The translations under genes were made by a program, and so were the position numbers. Shown here piece after piece: positions 40,579-50,000 of a stretch of 64,000 nucleotides of DNA (position 1 is its first letter; every line of letters begins with the position of its first letter). Below the pieces are notes generated by a model. That model saw only the letters and a program-made list of their open reading frames with translations. It made no database searches and was not told the origin of the DNA. Origin of the DNA: Symbiodinium natans (lineage: Eukaryota; Sar; Dinophyceae; Suessiales; Symbiodiniaceae); assembly GCA_905221605.1 (NCBI GenBank), contig CAJNDS010002412.1, positions 472,886-536,885 of the forward strand, read 5' to 3'.

Positions 40579-40839
40579 TTTTTCAAGTTTCAAATTCGTT
40601 TCCATAGTTTCAAATTAGTTTCCAATCAGTTTCAAATTAGCTGCTAATTAGCTTCAAATCCAGTTGCAAAATCGCTGTTAAGGGGGAACTGCAACTTCTG
40701 TCCGCGCTTTTTGAATACCAGGAACCTCTGAGATTCCTGTATTCTTTGGAATTGCGCGTAGAAAAATGCAGTTTCCCCTTAACAGCGATTCTGCAACTGG
40801 TTTTGAAGCCAATTTGAAACTCATTTGTAACTTGAAAAA
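40579..40839. mobile_element. Long foldback (inverted-repeat) element
   Basis: The left arm ends CAGTTGCAAAATCGCTG then TTAAGGGGGAACTGCA (to 40,692). The right arm mirrors it from 40,767 with TGCAGTTTCCCCTTAACAGC and continues to TAACTTGAAAAA. The centre also pairs: GAATACCAGGAA against TTCCTGTATTC. The left arm carries extra CAAATTAG/TTTCC repeats. Almost the whole 260 bp folds into one hairpin. Confidence 0.85.
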
Positions 40840-41199
40840 CGCTGCATTTCTGCTCTCTGCCTCCTGGCCATGCCCAAGCAAGAGGAGACTCCGACTTTCT
40901 TCCCAAAAGCCATTCCAGCAACAACTCTTGCCAGTGCAGCCACGCAGTCACCAGTCAGTGAATAATCTTGTCTGAGACTGTATCACACGCACAAGTGCCC
41001 AGGACGAGCCCGGCTGTTTGCTTGCAGGGCGAGGGCCTGTCGGGCTGCCTATCCTTCCAGCCCTCGACCCTCATATCCCTACCCATCAGATCCTGAATGT
41101 GAAGCACTTGGCACCCCCAGACCCACAACCCCTCAGCGCAAAGTCTCGGCCCTAAACCCTAAACCCTAAACCCTAAACCCTAAATCCTAAACCCTAAAC
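40840..41199. other. Unique sequence, then CCCTAAA
   Basis: A plus frame running out of the foldback (to 40,975) is unlikely to be real. The island at 40,990-41,090 is open on both strands. CCCTAAA at 41,150-41,200. Confidence 0.4.
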
Positions 41200-41263
41200 C
41201 TTGAGTCCCACCACGCCTTCGAGGAAAGCGCGGATCTGCGCTTTGCGGCCCTCCAGATGCTGC
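41200..41263 (-). CDS. Candidate exon with donor inside a telomeric unit
   Basis: CCCGAG|GCAGCA begins QHLEGRKAQIRAFLEGVVGL then K, ending CTCAAG|GTTTAGGGTTTAGG. The GT donor is supplied by the first telomere-type unit of the intron. Confidence 0.5.
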
Positions 41264-41299
41264 CTCGGGGCTCGAGGTTGCGGGCCGAGGGGGTTTCAG

Positions 41300-42349
41300 G
41301 ATTCGGGGTTAGGGTTTAGGGTTTAGGGTTTAGGGTTTAGGGTTTAGGGTTTAGGGTTTAGGGTTTAGGGTTTAGGGTTTAGGGTTTAGGGTTTAGGGTT
41401 TAGGGTTTAGGGTTTAGGGATTCCTGGTGTGGGGGCGTCTACTGTTGCTATAGGAGATAGAGAGAATCTAAGGAAAACTTTTTGGGTAAGATTCATCCCA
41501 TAAACCCTAAACCCTAAACCCTAAACCCTAAACCCTGAACCCTGAACCCTAAACCCTGTCACTGATTGGCGCTGCCACTCTCACCTTTCTGCGACCCGCC
41601 GGACCCTCAGACCCAGAAGCGCCTCTGAACCCGAGAACCCGCGGTTGGGGTTTGGGGTTTAGGGTTTAGCCGGTTTAGGGTTTAGGGTTTAGGGTTTAGG
41701 GCGTAGGGTTTAGGGTTTAGGGTTTAGGGTTTAGGAATTCGGGCCTAGGGCCTAGGGTTTGGGGTTTGGGGTTTGGGGTTTGGGGTTTGGGGTTTGGGGT
41801 TTGGGGTTTGGGGTTTGGGGTTTGGGGTTTGGGGTTTGGGGTTTGGGGTTTAAGGTCTAAGGTCTAAGGTCTAAGGTCTAAGGTTTAAGGTTGAAGGTTT
41901 AAGGGTTTTAGGGGTTTTAGGTTTCTGGTTCAGGGTTGACAGGTTGCGGGCTGAGGGTTTAGGGCCGCGGTTCCTTTGAGGCAGGGCCTTCTATCGGATT
42001 AGAGGTCCAAAGGGGTAGAAGGGGACGGGCTTAGATGGCTGGGTGTGCGAGAAGACATAGGGCTGTCTTCGGCTTGGGGTCATCGATTTCTGGCCTTGGG
42101 ATAGATGACGGACCCTTCTGGGCGGTTCTTCTTTATGCAGCACTTGCGCTACACATCATGCCAAGGGTGGCGGCTACAAGTTCACGACGGCACGGACTAA
42201 GTTGCGCTCAACCCCCTCCCCTAAACCCCTAGATTGAACCCTAAACCTCCTAAATTGAACCCCTAAACCCCCGAAACCCCGAAAATCCCCCACCCTAAAC
42301 CCTAAACCCTAAACCCTAAACCCCCGAAACCCCCCAAGCCGGCCGTCTT
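41300..42349. repeat. TTTAGGG, TTTGGGG and GGTCTAA arrays
   Basis: Canonical array at 41,307-41,420, CCCTAAA at 41,500-41,560, TTTAGGG at 41,645-41,740, a pure GGGTTTG array of about 14 units at 41,755-41,850, and GGTCTAA units at 41,850-41,885. The plus frame 42,035-42,232 (WAVLLYAALALHIM) is open but so is the other strand. Confidence 0.8.
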
Positions 42350-42405
42350 TGCAGGAGAGCTGCAGCTTGCCAGCCTCAATCTCCACGCACATGCCCAGCC
42401 GGAGC
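42350..42405 (-). CDS. Candidate exon
   Basis: GTCGAG|GCTCCGG begins RLRLGMCVEIEAGKLQLSCK, ending near TGCAAA|GACGG, which would be a GA donor. Beta-rich pattern; function unknown. Confidence 0.45.
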
Positions 42406-42439
42406 CTCGACCCGGGGCGAGAACCCTGGTTGGTTTGGG

Positions 42440-42583
42440 GGTTTTAGGGTTTAGGGTTTAGGGTTTAGGGTTTAGGGTTTAGGGTTTAGGGTTTAGGGTT
42501 TAGGGTTTAGGGTTTAGGGTCTAGGGTTTAGGGTTTAGGGTTTAGGCTTTAGGGTTTAGGGTTTAGGGTTTAGGGTTTAGGGC
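42440..42583 (+). repeat. TTTAGGG tract
   Basis: About eighteen units, ending at the left end of an M2 element. Confidence 0.9.
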
Positions 42584-42680
42584 TTCCGAAAATAGGGGTA
42601 CCTTATTGGGGTCCTTATTCTAAAGGAATCCTACTATTTGGGGGACACTGTTAGGGGTCCCCTATTTTCGCAAACCCCCA
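42584..42680. mobile_element. Short inverted-repeat element, family M2 (best-preserved copy)
   Basis: TTCCGAAAATAGGGGTACC at the left and GGGGTCCCCTATTTTCG followed by CAAACCCCC at the right form terminal inverted repeats. The interior TTATTGGGGTCC and GGAATCCTACTATTTGGGG is shared with the intron 6 copy. Confidence 0.75.
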
Positions 42681-43135
42681 AGTTTGATGGACGCCCTGAA
42701 TTTCTAGGAGCAGGCGCACGGTCCCTGAATATGGCCCCTTTACCTTTGTTTGAGGCTTCTGAAGTATGGACTCTGGGGCTGCGAAGGGTATATAAGGGGA
42801 ACAGAAGGGCCCTTAAGCTGAGGGTCTCGAGTAAAGCTTCGTGGAACTACCCCGAAGATAATTCTCGTCGATTTGTGGCCACCCTACAAAGGCTCCGTAT
42901 TCTAATCGGGCCAGTTGCGGTGTTAAGCTCTACCACACTTTCTGGGATTCAGCGTGCTTGATTTAGGGTTTAGGCTTGGGGTTTAGGGATGGTCGGCTGC
43001 ATGACTTGACTGTATCTCTGAAATGTTGCGTTTAGGTTGAGGGCTTGGTGGTCGATGACGCGAAAGGTCAAGAAACTGGCCCAAGAAACGATTGCAGCAG
43101 CAGACTCCCCCGAGAGAGAGAGAGAGAGAGCCCGT
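42681..43135. other. Unique sequence with an M3 fragment
   Basis: GGTCCCTGAATATGGCCCC at about 42,720 matches element M3 at 18,651. A GA microsatellite lies at 43,112-43,129. No firm exon. Confidence 0.4.
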
Positions 43136-43502
43136 TTAGGGTTTAGGGTTTAGGGTTTAGGGTTTAGGGTTTAGGGTTTAGGGTTTAGGGTTTAGGGTTT
43201 AGGGTTTAGGGTTTAGGGTTTAGGGTTTAGGGTTTAGGGTTTAGGGTTTAGGGTTTTTAGGGTTTAGGGTTTAGGGTTTAGGGTTTAGGGTTTAGGGTTT
43301 AGGGTTTAGGGTTTAGGGTTTAGGGTTTAGGGTTTAGGGTTTAGGGTTTAGGGTTTAGGGTTTAGGGTTTAGGGTTTAGGGTTTAGGGTAGGGTGGTTTA
43401 GGGTGGTTTAGGGTTTAGGGTTTAGGGTTTAGGTTCTAGGGTTTAGGGCTTAGGGCTTAGGGTTTAGGGTTTAGGGTTTAGGGTTTAGGGTTTAGGGTTT
43501 AT
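43136..43502 (+). repeat. Longest TTTAGGG array in the window
   Basis: About 360 bp, mostly perfect units, with one TTTTTAGGG slip near 43,255 and a TTTAGGTTCTAGGG word at 43,428 that also occurs in the array at 39,330, suggesting the two arrays share an origin. Confidence 0.95.
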
Positions 43503-43619
43503 GGTACCTGCAGGTCAGAACCCCGCAAGACCCTAAACCCGAAGTCCAAATGCCCCGAATACTAAGCCCGCAATCCGAAATCCGAAGTCCAAATACTGAA
43601 AACCTGAGCCCTAAGTCCA

Positions 43620-43700
43620 ACTGAGCCAAAAAACCCTAAACCCTAAACCCTAAACCCTAAACCCTAAACCCTGAACCCTAAACCCTGAACCCCAAGCCGT
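43620..43700 (-). repeat. CCCTAAA tract
   Basis: About nine units with CCCTGAA variants. Confidence 0.85.
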
Positions 43701-43708
43701 ACACCTAC

Positions 43709-43793
43709 CTAGAGTCCCTGGGCAGCCAGGGGTCATCCTGACCGAACAGTGCGGGTTCTCTCCTTGCAAGACAGGTCGGAACTGAAGCGTGCT
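43709..43793 (-). CDS. Candidate exon with GTAGGT donor
   Basis: The minus frame reads STLQFRPVLQGENPHCSVRM then TPGCPGTL and reaches CTAG|GTAGGTG. Function unknown. Confidence 0.4.
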
Positions 43794-43794
43794 T

Positions 43795-44771
43795 GCTGGG
43801 TTTAGGATCTAGGGTTCAGGGTTTAGGGTTTGCGGTTCAGGGTTCAGGGTTTAGGGTTTAGGGTTTAGGGTTTAGGGTTTAGGGTTTAGGGTTTAGGGTG
43901 TTAGGATTAGGGCTTAGGGTTTAGGAGCTTGCTTCGTCAAGCGATGCTGGGTTGAGGCCGCAACCAGCCAATGGGATCTGTTCGAGGGTTGTCGCGGTTT
44001 ACCTGTGAGAGTCCTTCTGACGAGCCCTAGATGCTTGACTGTAAGCCCTTCAACCCTCAAACCCTTAATCCCTTAAACCCTGCATCCCTTAAGCCCTTAA
44101 ACCCTTAAACCCTGCTACACCCTAGACCCTAAACCCTAAGCTCCAAGCCCTAAACCCTAAACCCCAAGCCTGCAACACTAAAGCTTAGCATTTCGTATAC
44201 GCAGGGCTTTGGCCTAAGGGCTTGCACGCGGGTTGTACTAGGGTTGTACTAGGGTTTAGAGCCTATTGGGGCCTTTGAGGAGGGTTTATGCGGGTTCAGG
44301 GCCGATTTGGGTTTCTGTCAGGGAGTTTAGGGCCTGCTTGGGTTTATTAGGGTTTAGGTCCTATTGAGGTTTATGAGGGATAGCTAGGGTAAAGGATTAT
44401 TCTGGCTCATCTGGGCTTGTTAGGAGTTTATTTATCACGGGCTTTCCTCATGTTTTCTAGGTTCCAACCCTGCAACCCTGAACCCTAAACCCTAAACCCC
44501 AATAGGCCCTACACTGATTCCCGAAACGGTACGTTTTGCCTAGGTTACTCCGTGACTTAGGGTCCCGAAACCCGTAAACCGCTCAACCCCAAGCCCCTAA
44601 AAACCCCATAACTCCCTAAGCCCCAAACCCCAAACCCTTAACCCTAAACCCCTAAACCCTAAACCCTGCTGAGGGGGCGTTTTGTAGGGTTTAGGTTCGG
44701 GGCCCCACATTTCCACACAAAAACAACGTCAGTCCTGCATGATTCTGCAGGCAAGGGAGGCTCCAGCTCAC
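43795..44771. repeat. Telomeric tracts with degenerate spacers
   Basis: TTTAGGG at 43,797-43,925, CCCTTAA/CCCTAAA at 44,050-44,165, degenerate GGGTTTA at 44,230-44,400, CCCTAAA at 44,480-44,500 and 44,640-44,670. The minus island at 43,950-44,037 (SSEGLSQVNRDNPRTDPIGW) may be an exon. Confidence 0.7.
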
Positions 44772-44833
44772 CGACCCATCTCTCACATCCTCGAAGTAGT
44801 CGCGGCCCTGCACAGGGGACAGCAATCCAAGAC
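44772..44833 (-). CDS. Candidate exon with acceptor and donor
   Basis: ACCAG|GTCTTGG to GGGTCG|GTGAGC bounds LGLLSPVQGRDYFEDVRDGS. The acceptor AG follows a CCCTAAACC unit directly. Function unknown. Confidence 0.5.
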
Positions 44834-44879
44834 CTGGTTTAGGGTCTAGGGCACACTACACCCCTGAACCCTGAACCCT

Positions 44880-45375
44880 CAACCCTAAACCCTAAACCCT
44901 AAACCCTAAACCCTAAAAACCCTAAACCCTAAACTTTAGGGTTTCAGGGCCTCAAGGCCTGGTGTTTAGGGTTTCAGGGCCTCACGGCCTGGTATTTAGG
45001 GTTTCAGGGCCTCAAGGCCTGGCGTTTAGGGTTTCAGGGCCTCAAGGCCTAGTGTTTAGGGTTTCAGGGCCTCAAGGCCTGGTGGTTCGGGCTTCAAGGC
45101 CTCAAGGCCTGGTGTTTAGGGTTTCAGGGCCTCAAGGCCTGGCGTTTAGGGCTTCAAGGCCTAGGGTTTCAAGGCCTCAAGGCCTGGTGTTTAGGGTTTC
45201 AGGGCCTCAAGGCCTAACTATTTGTGTTTAGGGTTTCAGGGCCTCAAGGCCTGGTGGTTAGGGTTTCAAGGCCTCAAGGCCTCGTGTTTTAGGGTTTCAG
45301 GGCCTCAAGGCCTAGTGGGTAGGGTTTCAGGGCCTCAAGGCCTAGTGGGTAGGGTTTCAACGCCTCAAGGCCTGG
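44880..45375 (+). repeat. 30-bp hybrid minisatellite (telomere unit plus AAGGCCT palindrome)
   Basis: After CCCTAAA units (44,880-44,935), about fourteen copies of a 30-bp unit TTTAGGGTTTCAGGGCCTCA then AGGCCTGGTG. Because the period is divisible by three, a FRVSGPQGLV repeat frame stays open; this is expected and not evidence of a gene. Confidence 0.9.
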
Positions 45376-45984
45376 CGTGGCTTGTGTTAAGTGCTTGGTA
45401 CTACGGCGTGATTGTTTGTGTATTGTTGCATCCGAAGAGAAAATAATTAACCTTCTCTTTTCCTAATGTTATGGGGTTCTTTGGGCGGGTGGTTTTTTTC
45501 CGCTGCCTAGACACACTGCTGGCCTAGCAAATGCTCGAACTTGAGATGCTGAACCCTAAACCCTAAACCCTAAACCCTAAACCCTTAACCCTTAACCCTT
45601 AACCCTTAACCCTTAACCCTTAACCCTTAACCCTCAACCCTCAACCCTTAACCCTAACCCTAAACCCTAAATCCTAAACCCTAAACCCTACCCTAACCAT
45701 TAAGGTTCCACCCGGAGGGAGTTGCGGCGTTCGGGCTTCCAGGTTTGGTTCGCGTGGAGGGCTTCACGTTGGGAAGCTGCTGAAAGCCTTGGGCGCTTCA
45801 GAGGCTAAATGAAGCATGGCAGGTCTTTTCCAAGGGTGAACACGAGTTCATACCTTGCAAGAAGACGACGAGCACCTAAGAGCCCAGTGCAACAAAACTA
45901 AGAAACTCTCACCCTAAACCCTAAACCCTAAACCCTAAACCCCAAACCCTAAACCCTAACCCCCAAACCCCCTAAACCCCCAAC
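45376..45984. repeat. CCCTTAA array and unique sequence
   Basis: CCCTAAA then about eight CCCTTAA units at 45,585-45,650. The plus frame LQEDDEHLRAQCNKTKKLS at about 45,862-45,910 follows a TTGCAAG acceptor and may be an exon. CCCTAAA at 45,912-45,980. Confidence 0.65.
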
Positions 45985-46067
45985 CGCAAATCCCCAGTTC
46001 CAGGCCTTCTCATCCTCGTAGGCCCGGAAGCCGACCTCCGCTTCACCGGGTAGAGAATGGTAGATGC
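45985..46067 (-). CDS. Candidate exon
   Basis: CCCAAG|GCATC to TTTGCG|GTTGGG bounds GIYHSLPGEAEVGFRAYEDE then KAWNWGFA in one frame. The donor side opens into CCCTAAA-type sequence. Function not recognised. Confidence 0.5.
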
Positions 46068-46089
46068 CTTGGGAAAGCACGGGCTGAGG

Positions 46090-46290
46090 GCTTATGAGAC
46101 GTATATGTGTGTATATATATATATGTATAGATAGACAGACAGATAAATAGATAGATAGATATACACACACACACACACACACACACATATGTGTATATAT
46201 ATATATATATAGATGCACGCTCGTGGATATATGTATATATATATATACACAAACACTTATAGATATATAAATATATACACACACACATGC
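46090..46290. repeat. TA/CA/GATA microsatellite cluster
   Basis: Alternating TATATA, GATA and CACACA blocks of about 200 bp; Z-DNA or cruciform potential. Confidence 0.85.
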
Positions 46291-46355
46291 ATACCCTGTA
46301 TCTACATATGTACATGTGCATGGAACATTGTATGTATGCCCGGGCCCTAAAACCG

Positions 46356-46440
46356 CTAAAGCCCAAAACGCGCCCTGTCTTCTTGTCAAGTCTCCGAGAG
46401 GCCAGCGTTCACGAAAAGCCATGTACCTCAATTTGGGCCC
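46356..46440 (-). CDS. Candidate exon
   Basis: The minus frame reads KLRYMAFRERWPLGDLTRRQ then GAFWALAVLG. Same strand as 45,985-46,067 and 44,772-44,833; may be one gene interrupted by tracts. The retrotransposon lies at higher coordinates. Confidence 0.4.
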
Positions 46441-46674
46441 CGGGCTTTAGGGCGAACCCTCCCAGATGTGATCTCAAACCCACAAAAATGCATTACCGCA
46501 GAAAGGAAGCCGACTATGTCTAAACCCTCATTCCCTATAAACAGGGACCATGCTAAGGGCCCGTGGTCCAAACCTTAGACTCGAAAGCCGACTGTGACGA
46601 CTTCCTTCTGAGGGCTTCGGGTTTATAGGGTGTAGGGAACCTACACCCCCCCCCCCCCCCCCAAGGGTTTAGGG

Positions 46675-46903
46675 TTCGGGGGGCAACCGAAGGAGGACAG
46701 GGAACAAGACAGTCAACCCCAACAGAAGCCCTTATTACCCCTGGAACAACCAACAACCGAACAACAAGACCCCAAACCAAGGGTACACTTTTTACGAAAC
46801 CTTCGACCGCTTTGGTCATGGCTTGAGCCAAAGATTACCGGGTTCATTGACCCTTCAACTTCCAATACCAACTCCTTTCTACAATACCAATTGCAGCTCC
46901 GCA
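46675..46903 (-). repeat. 3' LTR (element sense)
   Basis: 228 of 229 positions equal to the other LTR. Followed on the plus-strand left by the TTTAGGG unit that was duplicated on insertion. Confidence 0.95.
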
Positions 46904-46916
46904 CTCCCCCTGTCCT
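46904..46916 (-). other. Polypurine tract
   Basis: The sense strand reads AGGACAGGGGGAG directly before the 3' LTR's TG, the expected plus-strand primer. A palindrome CCTAGGATTTCCTAGG overlaps its upstream side. Confidence 0.8.
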
Positions 46917-47088
46917 AGGATTTCCTAGGACACATTGGAGGTGCAGATCTTTGGCCAAAAACCGCCATTTAGGCAGCAGCCAGCTGCTTGAAATGCACAT
47001 TATGGTTTAACGTCATCCAGGACGAACCTTCAGCTCATTGGCTGAATCCTTTACCATTGAGGATTTCTTCACCTCGCACTTGGAAAAT

Positions 47089-50000
47089 TCACGTTCCAGC
47101 GGCCCGTTCCTCACCAAGGAACTCAGCATTCACCACCCAGCCATCCTTGAGGCAATGCTTACAAAGCGTTTTAGCCCTGAGTTGTGAATATCGCAGAACA
47201 TCACAGTCACTGCTTGCGTGCATACAGTTCCCACCCACTGTTGTATACAAAGTGGCACTCGCAGGAATAACCACCGCTTTCTTTATCCACAGCCATTTAT
47301 ACAGCCGTCGAAAGAGGCACCATGCCAGTTCCCAGAGTATAATTGCTGCCACCAAATATGCAACAAGGTCTGAATTGTTGACAACCATTTCAATACCTTG
47401 AGCCAGAACCATCACCGTAGACGTGTTGGCGACCTTGCACACCCCTTCTTCTGAGCAAAAGAATCCAGCCGTGGACACTTCTTCGCCACCAATTGCCATC
47501 CCTTGCAGAGATGCAGCCACCATCATGACCGCCAGTCGGAGACCCCAAAGTGCCTTTTGCTTTGCATACACCTGTCCACTCATCAATTTGGTCAACAGGT
47601 CAGCGATCATATACTCACCGCGAAGATGCGCTATCACCATATAACCACGGTCCACCAGAGACCTGACACCGGCTGCTCGAATTCTCAGGTGTCTTGTCCT
47701 CCAGCTTCCAGCAGGATATTGAATGATCGAGCACGTTGAAACCGAATCTGTATACAGCACTTTTTGCAGCGATTCTTCACCTGTTCCAACCAAAGCGGCA
47801 ATTATAGGGGTGCACGACTGAATCATCGTTGCTCCCTCTATGGACGCATGTAATTCAGCTTCAGCTGTACTTAAAGCCACCGTTGATTGTCTTTGTGTTG
47901 CCCACATCACTGGACAGTCACCCCACACCACCACCGCTCCTGAGTGGCTCTTTTCGTTTTCACCTGCTGCAAAGCTGGCATCCGCGTAGGACTCCACCAC
48001 CTTAACGCCTCGTCCATAACGCAACACCTCATTTCTTTCTTTTTCGCATGTTGCGATTGCTCCGAACGTCAAGCCTAACGTTGGAGTTGCAGCAAGGTAT
48101 CGGAAAACCTCCTCAGCCTTTTTAACCACAAATCGCGGCCTTCGGGATGTCCACAAAGACAACTGGCTCGTGCAGAACGCCAAATCAGGTCGAGTTTTGA
48201 TTGCCACCCAGAGGAACTCCCCTACGGCACCTTGAGCCGCTCGCAAGGAAGGAATATCCACCTCCTCTTCTTCACCTGGAGTTTCTTTCACCATTGGCAG
48301 GTTACTCCCTTTTCCAGTTTCATCGATCTGATACCCTCGTCGGTTCAGCAAATCTCTCACAAAGTCCTCCTGGTTGAGAAAGAAGCTGCCATTTCGATAC
48401 CAGATTTGGACACCCAAAAACTTCAGGAATCCATCACCGCAGCCTGGACCACAGAACTCGGGTTCAGAAGTTTTCCACTCCTTCCTAATCTGTTCCAAGG
48501 CCTCCCGGAGCACTGTCATAGTCCCAGCCATCAAAAAATCATCCACGTAAAGACCCATTGTCCCTACCAACTTGCTTGTACCTTCCAGCTTCTCTTGCGC
48601 CATAATAAGGAACAGACTTGGGTCTGCATTGGACCTCTGAAAGCTCATTGCTTGTCCATCCTTTGACACCCAAGACATCCCTTGAAGACGTTGGTCTCGC
48701 CACTCCACCCATGCTGCAGGACTTTCGGCCAAACCGTACAAGGCCTTCCTCACAATCCACCGCTCCTCTTTTGTGCAAAGACCCAATTTCACCGCCGCCC
48801 TTGGGGGCTGCACCACCACCAAACGCCCTTCTCTTTGCGCCCTATTCATCGGCGCCGTCAGAAAAGCTTTGGAAATGTCTAAGCCAGCGATGATCCACAC
48901 CATATATGCTGCGTGCCTCACTTGACACCTGAATGTAGTTGAATCTAAACCTGGAGCGTACAGCGAGTGACGACTGAGTGACCTCGGCCCTTCATATTCT
49001 GTAGCTGCCGTTGACGAAATGAAGTTTCCACATGCACAGATACGGGCACGTCGCCTCCCTGTCCCTTGCTTCCGGGTAAACACCACCAGACTGGGAACGT
49101 ACTCAATCACCGGTGCATTAGGCTCTTCCGCCAATTTGTCCAGCTTTTCTTGAGTTGTTGGTTCCACCACCTCCAACTCTTTCACCAAAGACGTCACCTC
49201 GTCCGACAATGATTCCCTCCACTTTTCCAGCTCTTGCATGGCTTCTTGTGTAGGGATTGTTTTTGTTTGCAGGAACTCAACCTCCTCTGCTGCCTCAAGC
49301 GCGGTATTTTCTTGTACCATTTGCTGAACTTGAGCTGCTTTGACCAAAAACTTCGAGAGCTGTTCCTCAGCCCTTTTTGCTTTAACCAGCCATTCTCTAG
49401 TCTCTGATCCTTTTTCTCCATTCGACTCATTGGCCGATCCATGGAACTCGTCCAAAACGCAACATTCCTGTTCAGCAATTAGGCGTCGAATACTCAAATG
49501 CTCCTCTAGAGCCCATTGATGCGCTTCGAACACAGCGTAGTCGACTTCCTCTGCAAGGTCGTCCAGCGAGGTCTCTTTCAACGTCATTTTTAACCATTTC
49601 CTTTTTTCACCTTCTTCAGCTTGTGGTTCCGGAAGAGGAAACTTGCATTGGAGAAGATAGCACCTATCCTTGTAGCTCAAACGCTCCATAAAAACAGGTG
49701 TGTACCCTGTCAAGGATACCCTGTTCCCTTTCCAAGGCATAGGACCATGCAGTTTTCTCGGAAAGAACGACATGAAGTTCCAGTGGATATCGACCAATTT
49801 TCCAGGTAGGACTTTCTTCCCATAAGATTGCTCCACCACTTCAGCTCCTTCCTCTAAAACCTTTTCGTCCTCAACCCACAGCTGACCATCTTTATAGTCA
49901 CCAAAGCCACACACATAATTGCAGCAATGTTTTTCATTGTGACTATCCCTATGCAATGACACCGGAGCATTGCACGAGATCTGAAGAGCAGAAAATTTGG

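Noticed and set aside
44962-45446. Protein with ten-residue FRVSGPQGLV repeats
   Set aside because: The 30-bp repeat period keeps frames open automatically; no start context or flanking coding sequence.
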